DNA of 64,000 nt, taken from the NCBI GenBank assembly GCA_037043455.1, contig JAWPHD010000228.1:310001-374000 (forward strand). Reading direction: 5' to 3'. Below are positions 1-12,100 of the stretch, one piece after another; position 1 is the first letter of the stretch, and every line of letters begins with the position of its first letter. Origin of the DNA: Cyrtodaria siliqua. Taxonomy: Eukaryota > Mollusca > Bivalvia > Adapedonta > Hiatellidae. The translations under genes and the position numbers were made by a program. A model generated the notes under the pieces. That model did no database searches, was not told the origin of the DNA, and saw nothing but the letters and a program-made list of their open reading frames with translations.

Positions 1-570
1 TCAGCTTTGATACATGTTGTGCACGCTAGCCTACAAGTCCATTAGTTAAGAGACAACTGTTCTTCTGTCTGTGCAAGTATGCAAGCTAGCCTATAGTCCA
101 CAAAGCAAGAGTCAACTGTGCTACATTCTGTGCAGGTATGCAAGCTAGCCTGTAGACCACTAGTTAAAGAGCCAACTTTACTACATTCTGTGCAGGTATG
201 CAAGCTAGCCTACAGTCCACTAGTTAAAAAGCCAACTGTGCTACATTCTGTGCAGGTATGCAAGCTAGCCTACACAAGTTAAAGAGCCAACTTTGCTACA
301 TTCTGTGCAGGTATGCAAGCTAACCTACAGCCGACTAGTTAAAGAGCCAACTGTGCTACATTCTGTGCAGGTATGCAAGCTAGCATCTTGTCCACTAGTT
401 AAAGAGCCAACTTTGCTACATTCTGTGCAGGTATGCAAGCTTGCCTATAGTCCAGCTGGTAAGAGCCAACCGTGCTACATTTAGGGCAGGTATGCAAGCT
501 AGCCTATAATCCACTAGGTAAGAGTCAACTGTGCTCCATTATGTACAAGTATGCAAGCTAGCTACTGTAA
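1..570. repeat. 60-bp minisatellite array
   Basis: About nine tandem copies of a 60-bp unit containing GTGCAGGTATGCAAGCTAGC, running off the left edge. Divergence is low in the middle and higher at the right edge, where the last copies near 540-570 degrade. Because 60 is a multiple of three, short open frames pass through the array; they are not genes. The unit contains CAG|GTATG, which looks like a plus-strand splice donor. Confidence 0.9.
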
Positions 571-936
571 ATGAGGCATTCTATTTGATCATCTTATTCA
601 GATTTTTCCATCAATCCGTTCAAACGTATGCTTGCTTTTCATTCCGTTACGATTTTAGACAATTTTGCTGTAGACTATGATAATGTATCAATTTTGTTCG
701 GAATATGTAGAAGTTGACCATGTCTTGCATCAAACTCTTAATATTCCCAGTTTAATAATGACATATTTGATGATATTCACCAACTTTAAACTTCGATTAT
801 TTGAATTTCATCTGCATTATAATTTACAGATTTCTTTGTATAGATTTGGCGTACGCATAACAAATACATTTTTATCTAGAATTAGCAATTTTATATAGAG
901 ACAAATATGGATTCTTTCTCTTTTTTAACCATTTCA
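571..936. other. AT-rich stretch with no gene seen
   Basis: A short AT-rich stretch. The one open frame here (677-898) has no recognisable motif and sits in low-complexity sequence. I see no supported gene. Confidence 0.5.
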
Positions 937-1090
937 GTGGCATAATGTTAGAGCATCCACCTCGCATGCAGGAGGTTACAGGTTAGATCCAAGGCCAGGC
1001 CATACCAACCAAATATTCCATCAAAATGGTACTAGTAGCTCCCTTGCTTGATGGGTTTAATTCAGGGCTGGGCCACAGAAAACCAACAAA
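937..1090 (+). repeat. tRNA-derived SINE fragment
   Basis: The head resembles a tRNA gene. A box A-like stretch (GTTAGAGCATCC) is followed 35 bp later by a box B-like GGTTAGATCC at 981-990, then a non-tRNA body and an A-rich tail near 1080. The box B is diverged from GGTTCGANTCC, so this is an old SINE copy and not a functional tRNA. Confidence 0.6.
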
Positions 1091-2440
1091 ATAAAAATTA
1101 AAAACACTCATTAATTGGTTAATTAAATATATTAAAGTAAATCTACATGGTAAACTTGCAAAAGTATGAGATCAAAACATTTTCAAGCAAATCTTCAAAT
1201 AAAAATAGAAATCTACATAAAGCTTGTAGTAAGAATGTCATAGTACATACATTTTACAAAGTAAAAATAATTATTATGTTCAAACAGTAAACAATGTCAA
1301 GAAAGCGATATCTGAAGTATTCCATTCTCTCAAGAAGTGCTTTCACGTTTTTAGAGTGCATGTGTTTGATTTGTCCTGTTGGAAATTGTTTGCATATGTG
1401 TAGAGTGTTACAGTGAGTGAACATATTACAGTTATTGCCTCTATGAGACATATATTTAAAGCACAATATGTATATTATCAAAAGATATAATTTTTTTAAA
1501 TAATATCACTATTTAGAAAGACATACAATGAATTCTAGAGTAATATAGTATTTGGATTGAAATCACTCTGTCTCATGTCTGCATTTTTGCGTGACAATAG
1601 TAACAATTTAAAAACATATACCAGAAACTACTACCGGTATATAACAATATTAATCTGATTTGCACAAATCATTGGCCAACAGAAAAATATACAATCTCAC
1701 AATCTAGAAATAGGTATTATATATCAATGTAAATGCATTTATCACATAACTTGCGGTGTGCAAGATATATTTATCATATTACATTAGTGAAATAAATAAG
1801 TAAATGAAAGCCGAGTCATCGTTCAGTCTATTCAGTTCAGCTTGCTGTTCATTTAACTTGTCTCATCAATTTCCATAACCATTAAAAAACTTCCTATTAC
1901 AGAAATTGACTAGGAAGTTCCGTTGTTGGTCGTCATACAGAGAAGATCGAGTTAACATATGACGTCATCCTACAAACATACGTCATCGTACAACAACCAG
2001 AATCTCACATTCATGCCTATTTGATATTGAATTTATTAAACTCATTTGATAAAATTGATATGATGCTCGGCACATAATTTTATCCAATTCGTTAAAATAA
2101 TTCAATATTAAACAGGCACTCCGGGTTATACCATTAAAACATACCCGGGACACAATTATATTAATAAACATCTATAAGTGGACCCCATTTTCTGATATGT
2201 GGTTATTCAAAAGTGCCTTCCTCAGGGGTCCCATGTATGTTTTACCCTCATATAAGTTCCTCTATAATTGTACCAGAAACTACAAAATAACTATAATTAA
2301 TCAACTCGCACATAATCATTGGCCAACAAAAAAACAACTCATAATCTCCAGAAGGCACCTGTTCACTGCTGTTCATACAACTGGATAACTGGACCAACCT
2401 GGAGGTTTAAACGTAGCAAATCTGGCAGGTTTACAGTATT
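1091..2440. other. AT-rich intergenic DNA downstream of the fucosidase gene
   Basis: No gene recognised. A short block around 1615-1700 (CAAATCATTGGCCAACAGAA) recurs in diverged form around 2262-2350, so at least one dispersed repeat is present in two copies. Confidence 0.5.
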
Positions 2441-2660
2441 TGTTTGTTTAAAGATGTTTTACGTCATTTTTAGCAGTTGTTAGGCTATATATGACGGTCG
2501 ATTTGTTTGTGGTAGAGGCAGACCATCAATACTTTCCTGGGTAGAACCAGTACTGAAATCCTACCGCAATCCGTAAGAATCAACACATTCTCACTTGACA
2601 TGTCAGCTCCTGGGGGGACTCGGAACTGCTGCGAGGAAGTGTGCTGCAGACGGAAAGCAG
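2440..2660 (-). repeat. SINE-like dispersed repeat, reverse orientation
   Basis: Read on the minus strand it carries the block 'AGTACTGGTTCTACCCAGG ... TATAGCC ... ACGTAAAACA', which recurs at 10465-10720, 11318-11590, 17115-17260 and, in part, 56390-56541. This places it in one SINE family of this genome. It lies just downstream of the fucosidase stop codon. Confidence 0.6.
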
Positions 2661-2861
2661 GATGTATTCTAATTATTTCCATCTGACAGCTGAGCAAAAT
2701 ATGACATATATATTTTTTGGCTTTGACAACAAAATCTTGGAAATCAACTTAACATAATCAGTATATTTCCTGTGATAAAATTTGAAAACTGTCAAGTGAT
2801 AGTTCATATGTGCCAATATGCCGGTTCATCAGACTGATCCAAACCTGCCAATTGTTGGCAT

Positions 2862-3120
2862 CTATGCCAGATTTTCTATTTTAAACACCCATGCATAGTC
2901 ACAGGGCTGTTTGTTAAATGGTATGACAGGTATCTCGATGTATATTCCCTTTGTTGTCGGTGCTTTCTTCCAACCAATGGGAGTGGAGTATCCCAGCAGA
3001 GAGATATTCGTAGAAGTAGTTGGTGTGGGACTATCCAGGTAGTATGGACCAGGAGCCGGCCAGTTTAGGACAATGGCGTACACCGACAGGCCACCAGTTT
3101 GGGATTTCTTGGCTGTGTAC
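2862..3120 (-). CDS. FUCA: Fucosidase exon 8 (terminal)
   Basis: 259 nt from the acceptor CCCAAAG| to the stop TAG at 2864-2862. Encodes the C-terminal segment from [10 protein letters not shown] through WVFKIENLA. An open frame continues upstream to 3398 but is intronic. Confidence 0.92.
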
Positions 3121-6100
3121 CTTTGGGATGATAACAGAAGTAGATGTAAACAGAACATAATATTATACATCTGACAGCAAACTGGGAGACATAAAAAACA
3201 TAGAGACAGGTCAGAAGCCGGAGCAACAAGGGAATAAACCATTAAGGGAATGACAAGACAGGTTTGAAAATAAACATGAAATGTTACTATCCTTTTCAAA
3301 ATTTGGGTAGATGTCATCATAAGGTCCCGAATCTGTCCACTCATCACACAAAGAGGAAAGCATACTGGTGAACTGTAGAGAGGCCAACCAATAAACATGT
3401 AGTATGTTGTAGAAAAAAAAAGTTTCTATAAATCTTTTAATACATTTCCAAATTTCCCTAATAAATACTGTATGAAAGTGATCATGACCAAGGATCAACA
3501 TGAAGTTTGTAAATCATGTCGAGATAAAAGTCAGGTTGTGACAGTCTTTGTCACACAAGTCTTTTTAATGTAATATTTTAAAAGCAGACGGAAATTATTT
3601 TGAAGTCAATAATAATGGTAGCCATTATGGAGCTGTTACACTGATGGAGCTTTAAAGCCCTCAATTTTACTACAAGCACACCACCTAAGTGGGTATGAAT
3701 TAATTATATTGAAATTACTACTTCTTTTTCAAAAGATGTTAAAGGGACACACGGCAATCTTGAAGTCTTTATTTTAGCCTCTCAATTAATTCATCCAGTA
3801 TCATTTTGACTTTAAATCTGCTTGCATATATTTAACGGTTGAATTCGATTTTGAGTTTTCAACTTTTCTCTGTTATTCTGCCAAAGGTTTTAATACAGTA
3901 TTGGTAAAATGTAATCAACAGTTAGTAATATGCACAAATAATTTGCTTTTGACTGTTCTTATAGTTAATATTAATGTGTTAACGAGTGAACAAATGCAAT
4001 TTATGGGAGATAAACTAACTGGACGCCGAGAGTTTTTAAAAAATCAAGATTGCCGTATGTCCCTATAAATAAAGAAAAGAAGGGACAGAATAGAAATGGT
4101 TAGCTTTGTTGAATTGAGTTAAAGTTCTTAAGGAAAAATAGTATTTACACACGCAGAAAGAAAGTTGTCAATGTTAACAATAACTAAACAATAGAAAACA
4201 CCGTACCAGACATCAGGAGTTTGTGTGTCATTCTGGAACGTCCAGGGTCTGGTCTCGTATATTGCCTCACCATTTACATTCAGCCACTTTCCCAGGCTGC
4301 GTAACCGCTCCTCAAATATTGGTACTATCCTCCCATCCTTGGTGGGCCCAACGTTTATAAGGATATTGCCACCACAACTGTAAATGAGTTAATAGGCTGT
4401 AGTCAAGGCATACATGTATATACAAATACATGTTATAGGCACAGGTACCCATATGTCCAGGCATATACAGACATGTTACAATACCAAACAATTAGTAATT
4501 GATTACCTCAGTTTCCACTAGAATACCAGATGATATCACTGATTACTGGGCAGCTTCCACTAGAGTACCATATGCTGTCACTGATTACTAGACAGTTTCC
4601 ACTAGAGTATCATATGCTATCACTGATTACTGGGCAGTTACCACTAGAGTACCATATGCTGTCACTGATTACTGGACAGTTTCCACTAGAGTATCATATG
4701 CTATCACTGATTACTGGGCAGTTTCCACTAGAGTACCATATTCTATCACTGATTACTGGGCAGTTTCCACTAGAGTACCATATTCTATCACTGATTACTG
4801 GGCAGTTTCCACTAGAATACCAGATGATATCACTGATTACTGGGCACTTTCCACTAGAGTACCATATGCTGTCACTGATTACTAGACAGTTTCCACTAGA
4901 GTATCATATGCTATCACTGATTACTGGGCAGTTTCCACTAGAGTACCATATGCTGTCACTGATTACTGGACAGTTTCCACTAGAGTATCATATGCTATCA
5001 CTGATTACTGGGCAGTTTCCACTAGAGTCCATATGCTGTCACTGATTACTAGACAGTTTCCACTAGAGTATCATATGCTATCACTGATTACTGGGCAGTT
5101 TCCACTAGAGTACCATATGCTGTCACTGATTACTGGACAGTTTCCACTAGAGTATCATATGCTATCACTGATTACTGGGCAGTTTCCACTAGAGTCCATA
5201 TGCTGTCACTGATTACTAGACAGTTTCCACTAGAGTATCAAATGCTATCACTGATTACTGGGCAGTTTCCACTAGAGTACCATATGCTGTCACTGATTAC
5301 TGGACAGTTTCCACTAGAGTATCATATTCTATCACTGATTACTAGGCAGTTTCCACTAGAGTACCATATTCTATCACTGATTACTGGGCAGTTTCCACTA
5401 GAGTACCATATGCTGTCACTGATTTAGGGACAGTTTCCACTAGAGTACCACACAATGTCATTATCTGACAGTTTCCACTAGAGTACCATATGCTGTCACT
5501 GATTACTGGACAGTTTCCACTAGAGTACCAGATGCTATCACTGATTACTGGGCAGTTTCCACTAGAGTACCATATCTAGGCTTCGGTGCAAAACTATTGT
5601 ATCTCCTGCTTTATTCATATGTAGTTACAATAGTTTTGCACCGACCCCTCGATATGCTGTCACTGAGTACCTGACAGTTTCCACTAAAGTACTAGATGGT
5701 ATCATTGATTACCTGACAGTTTCCACTACAGTACCAGATGATGTCACTGATTACCAGACAGTTTCCACTAGAGTACCAGATGATTCACTGATTAACTAAA
5801 TGTTTCCGCTAGAGTACCAGACTGTCATTTATTATGTGACAGTTTCCACTAGAGTACTAGATGGTGTCACTAATTAACTGACAGTTTCCACTAGAGTACC
5901 AGATGATGTCACTGATTACTTGAAAGTTTCAACCAGATTACCAGATGGTGTTACTGATTACCTGAAAGTTTCCACTAGAGTACCAGATGATGTCACTGAT
6001 TACTTGAAAGTTTCAACCAGAATACCAGATGGTGTTACTGATTACCTGACAGTTTCCACTAGAGTACCAGATGATGTCACTGATTACCTGAAAGTTTCCA

Positions 6101-9100
6101 CTAGAGTACCAGGTGATGTTCGTGATAAATGACAGTTTCCACTAGAGTACCAGATGATGTCACTGATTACCTGACTTTCCACTAAAGTACTGGATGATGT
6201 CACTGATTAACTGATAGTATACACTAGAATACCAGATGGTGTCACTGATTATCTGAGTTTCCATTAAAGTACCAGATGATGTCACTGATTACTCAGCAGT
6301 TTCCAAAAGAGTACTAGATGATGTCACTGATTACATGAAAGCTTCCACTAGAGTTCCAGATGTTGTTGGTGATTAATGACAGTTTCCAATAGAATACCAG
6401 ATGATGTCACTGATTATCTGACTTTCCACTAAAGTACCAGATGATGTCACTGATTAACTGATAGTTTACACTAGAGTACCAGATGGTGTCACTGATTATC
6501 TGAGTTTCCACTAAAGTACCAGATGATGTCACTGATTACTGGGCAGTTTCCAATAGAGTACCAGATGGTGTCACTGATTACTGGGCAGTTTCCACTAGAG
6601 TACCACACTGATTACCTCAGTTTCCACTAAAGTACCAGATGGTGTATCTGAATACCTCAGTTTCCACTAGAGTACCAGATGATGTCACTGATTATTGGAC
6701 AGTTTCCACTAGAGTACCATATTATGTGACTCATTATGGGATAGTTTCCACTAGAGTACCAGTGATGTCACTGATTATGGGACAGTTTCCACTAGAGTAC
6801 TAGATTATGTCATTGATTACCTAAATTTCCACTAGAGGTAACTGATTACTGTGCAGTTCCACTAGAGTACCAGATGATATCACTGATTACTAGGCAGTTT
6901 CCACCAGAATGCCATATGATATCACTGATTACTGGGCAGTTTCCACCAGAGTACCATATGATGTGACTGATAACTCGGCAGTCACCACTAGAGTACTGAT
7001 TAACTGATAGTTTACACTAGAGTACCAGATGGTGTCACTGATTATCTGAGTTTACACTAAAGTACCAGATAATGTCACTGATTACTGGGCAGTTTCCAAT
7101 AGAGTACCAGAAGGTGTCACTGATTACTGGGCAGTTTCCACTAGAGTACCACAGTGATTACCTCATTTTGCACTAGAGTACCAGATGGAATTGCTGATAA
7201 CATCTGTTTCCACTAGAGTACCATACGGGTTACAGATTACTGAGCAGTTTCCACTAGAGTACCAGAATGGTATCACTGATTACTGTTTCCAATAGAGAAC
7301 CAGATGATGTCACTGATTACTGGGCAGTTTCCACTAGAGTACCACAATAGTATCACTGATTACTGTTTCCAATAGAGGACCAGATGGTGTAACTGATTAC
7401 TGGGCAGTTTCCACTGGAGTACCACACTGATTACTTCATTTTCAACTAGAGTACCAGATGATGTATCTGATTACCTCAGTTTCCAATAGAGTACCAGATG
7501 ATGTCACTGATTACTGGGCACTTTCCACTAAAGTACCATATGATGCGACTCATTATGGGATAGTTTCCACTAGAATACCAGATGATGTCATTGATTACCT
7601 CAGTTTCCACTAGAGAACCAGTGATGTCACTGATTATGTGACAGTTTCCACTAGAGTACCAGATGATGTCATTGATTACCTCAGTTTCCACTAGAGTATC
7701 ATATGATGTCACTGATAACTGGACAGTTTCCACTAGATTACCAGATGATATCACTGATTACTGGGCACTTCCACCAGAGTACCATAATTATGATGTCACT
7801 GATTACTGGGCAGTTTCCACTACAGTACCAGATGGTGTCACTGATTACTGGGCAGTTTCCACTAGAGTACCAGATGATGTCACTGATCACTGGAAAGTTT
7901 CCACTAAAATAAAATACCAGATGGTATCACTGATAACTGGGCAGTTTCCACCAGAGTACCATATGATGTCACTGATTACTGGGCAGTTTCAACTAGAGTA
8001 CCGGATGATGTCACTGATTTTGGAACAATTTCCACTTAAGTACCAGATAAAGTCACTGATTACTGGGCAGTTTTAACTAGAGTACCAGATGGTGTCACTG
8101 ATTAATGGGCAATATGGTGTTACTGATATGGGGACAGTTTCCACTAGGGTACCAGATAATGTCACTGATTACTGGGCAGTTTCCAAATTGTTTACCAGAT
8201 AATGTCACTGATTACTGTAGTTTCCATTAGAGTACCAGATGGTGTCACTGATTACTGGGCAGTTTCCACTAGAGTACTAGATGGTGTCACTGATTAATGG
8301 GTAGTTTCCACTAAAGTACCAGATGATGTCACTGATTTTGGAACAATTTCCACTTAAGTACCAGGGTACCAGATGAAGTCACTGATTACTGGGCAGTTTT
8401 CACTAACAGATAATGTCCCTGATTACTGGGCAGTTTCCACATAGTTTACCAGATGATTTACCACTGATTTAGGGACAGTTTCCACTACAGTACCATATGA
8501 TGTCACTGATTACTGGGCAGTTTCCACTTGAGTACTAGATGGTGTCACTGAATAATGGGCAGTTTCCACTAGAGTACCAGATGATGTTACTGAGATTGGG
8601 ACAGTTTCCACTAGGGTACCAGATAATGTCACTGAATAATGGGCAGTTTCCATTAGAGAACCATGTGGTGTCACTGATTACTGGAGAGTTTCCATTAGAG
8701 TACCAGATGGTGTCACTGATTACTGGGCAGTTTCCACTAGAGTACCACATTGATTACCTCATTTTGCTCTAGAGTACTAGATGGCATCGCTGATAACCTC
8801 AGTTTCCACTAGAGTACCAGACGGTGTGGACAGTTTCCACTAGAGTATCAGAATGGTATCACTGATTATTGTTACATTAGAGTACCAGATGGTGTCACTG
8901 ATTACTTGGAAGTTTCCACAAGAGTACCAGATGATGTCACTGATTTTGGGACAGTTTTCACTGAAGTAACAGACTACCAGATGATGTCACTGATTAATGG
9001 GCAGTTTCCACTACCGTACCAGATAATGTTACTGATAACTGGGCAGCTTTCATATAGTTTACCAGATGTCGTCACTGATTTAGGGACATTTTCCACTACC

Positions 9101-12100
9101 GTACCAGAGTACCAGATGATGTCACTGATTACCTGATAGTTTCCACTAGAGTACCAGATGGTGTCACTGATAACCTAAAAGGGTCCAATAAAGTACCAGA
9201 TGATGTCACTGATTACTTGATAGTTTCCACACAATTTACGTGATGATTCCATTGAAGTACCAGATGATGTCACTGATTACCCGGTAGTTTCCACTAAAGT
9301 ACCAGATGATGTCACTGATTACCTGATAGTTTCCACTAAAGTACCAGATGATGTCACTGATTTCCCAACAGTTTCCACTAAAGTACCAGATGATGTCACT
9401 GATTTTCCAACAGTTTCCACTAGAGTACCAGATGATGTCACAGATTATTTGACATTTTCCACTTGATTACCAGATGATGTCACAGATAACTTGGCAGTTT
9501 CCACTAGAGTACCAGATGATGTCACATATTACCTGACAGTTTCCACTAGAGTACTAGATAATGTCACTGATTACCTGACAGTTTCCACCAGAGTACCAAA
9601 TGTTCCACAGATTACCTGACAGTTTCCACTAGAGTACCGGATGATGTCACTGATTACCTGACAGTTTCAACTAGAGTACCAGATGATGTCATTGATTACC
9701 TGACAGTTTCCACTAGAGTACTAATGATGCCACGGATTACCTGACAGTTTCCATTAGAGTACCAGAAGATGCCACTGCTTACCTGATAGCTTCCACTAGA
9801 GTACCAGATGATGCCACTGCTTACCTGATAGTTACCACTAGAGTACCAGAAGATGTCACTGCTTACCTGAGTTTCCACTAGAGTACCAGAAGATGCCACT
9901 GCTTACCTGATAGTTTCCACTAGAGTACCAGATGATGCCACTGCTTACCTGATAGTTTCCCACTAGAGTACCAGAAGATGCCACTGCGTACCTGATAGTT
10001 TCCACTAGAGTACCAGATGATGCCACTGCTTACCTGATAGTTTCCACTAGAGTACCAGATGATGCCACTGCTTATCTGATAGTTACCACTAGAGTACCAA
10101 AAGATGCCACTGCTTACCTAATAGTTTCCACTAGAGTACCAGAAGATGCCACTGCTTACCTGATAGTTTCCACCAGAGTACCAGATGATGCCACTGCTTA
10201 CCTGACAGTCTCCACTAGAGTAGCAATGATTTCTTCCATGGTTAGCATGTCTGCAATATTGGCCTCCCGACGAAAACCCCAGGAAGACCTGTCAATCGTC
10301 ATGGCATTCTCCCACTTATGTTTCTGTAGAACACCTGTATGAGTAATACAATTGTTTACTAGAATTGCTGTCCACGCTCCGACAATAGTGTAGCATCAGA
10401 ATAACTGTCCTGCATACTACTAATGTGTTCATCATCAGTAATCTGCTCATTTAAGTGAGAGCCCCACTGTCGATACCCTTGTGTTAGCTTTATGTCTCAG
10501 TTCACAGCTGCAGGTTCGACTCACATTGGGAGCTCGACTTGTCAGTGAGAAAGTGTCGATTTTTACATATTGCAGAAGGTATACATGTACAGTACTGGTT
10601 CTAACCAGGAAAAAGTGGGTCTGCTTTCACCTTAAAAAATAACTGTCATACATAGCCTAAAATTTGCCGAAAATGACGTAAAACACCATTCAACCAACTA
10701 CCATTTACATGTAATATAATTTTGTCATACAAAGTGACTTAGTAACTGACAATATCTGTGGAATTTTTTAGAGGTGGTACCTATTTTCGGGTAACATTTA
10801 AGATTCTATACCAAATGACAATGGGGTGTAAAATTTAAAATAAGTCCTGGCAACATGGTTCTTACTTCCTCTGTCCCATGTTCCTATGTATCCTTCCCCT
10901 CTCTTTGGGCTGGCTCTAAATTACCACAGATAATGTGATGATGAGCGATCACACAGCATTCAATTCAATTTCTCTGGTCTATATTGCGACTTCCCGGTAG
11001 ATATAGTATGCAAACCTGGATTATATCTGTCAGTACATGTGAAGAATCCCCCATGGCGGCAATTGATTCCATTTTCTCCCCAGCGATCATTGGTTACAAC
11101 AGTGTCTTTGACTGGACTGTAATAAAATAATGTTGTAAAGAGATCACGACTATCTTGGAGTACAAAAACTACTAACTTAACATATTCATTGATACTCATT
11201 AGTCATGAATAGACCATTTTTCTACATTTTAAATTATCTCCTATATATGGACAAGTGTGATGCCGGTTGTTGTTTTTATGTCTTCACCTTAAATGTATGC
11301 AAATCATGATTCGTGATACAGCGCTTCCATGGTCGAGGGGTTAACAAGGTTGCGCTGTAAACCTTCTCGCCTCTCACCACTGCGGGTTTGAATCCCACTG
11401 GGAGATCAATTTGTAGGTGAGGAAGTGTCGATTCTTACGGATGGCGGGAGGTATACAGTACTGGTTCTACCCAGGAAAAATGCGGTGGTCTTACTCTACC
11501 ACAAAAAAACTCATCATATATGGCCTAAACATGGGCTAAAAATTACGTAAAACATCATTCAAACAAGCAAACAAAGTAAGTCTTGATGACTTGCAGATTA
11601 AGAGTTATCTACTTCTTCTGGTAAATACCAGAAAACCAACATGACAAGTTTAGTCGGGATTAACAAATTTCGAACCAAAAACAGGCCCGAAGCAGTAGCC
11701 AATTATTTGATTCCTTTGTATTTTGTCTCATTCATACATTTTAATTCATTGTCCTTTAACCATTTTGACAGTGTTTTGTTGGAACTGTTACAAGTCATAC
11801 CAGGGACTGATCCAATGGAGGTGCACCCGGCGTGCACACCCCCACCCCACTAAAATCTGAAAAGTTATGAAAATGTATACGTAAAAAACGATTGTTTTTT
11901 TGGATGTCAAACTTTTATTTTTAAAATTGTGTCCTCCCTACCTCCCCATCCCCTTTAAACTGTTTTTTATACCCCCGAAGGACGGCATATAGTAGTCACA
12001 CCGTCCGTCCGTACAATCGTGTCGGTCAATAACTCTGACATTCCTGGACGGATTTTCAAATAACTTGGCACAATAGTGCTCACCACAACAAGATGACGTG

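Noticed and set aside
937..990. tRNA gene
   Set aside because: Box A and B are diverged and there is no acceptor-stem pairing. The same holds at 11320, 24646 and 56390; all are SINE heads.
2862..3398. A single-exon 178-codon gene
   Set aside because: Only 2862-3120 is coding; the rest is intronic, shown by the acceptor CCCAAAG| and correct phase with exon 7.
4530..9899. Long open frames with a 14-residue repeat ([14 protein letters not shown] and others), on both strands
   Set aside because: They are translations of the 42-bp minisatellite, open only because 42 is a multiple of three. They lie in an intron of the fucosidase gene.
4505..10224. Possible CRISPR-like array (regular short repeats)
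   Set aside because: Units are contiguous with no unique spacers, there are no cas genes, and the context is a eukaryotic intron.
11641..11853. Short open frame in fucosidase intron 4
   Set aside because: No homology or motif recognised, and it lies inside a well-defined intron beside repeats.
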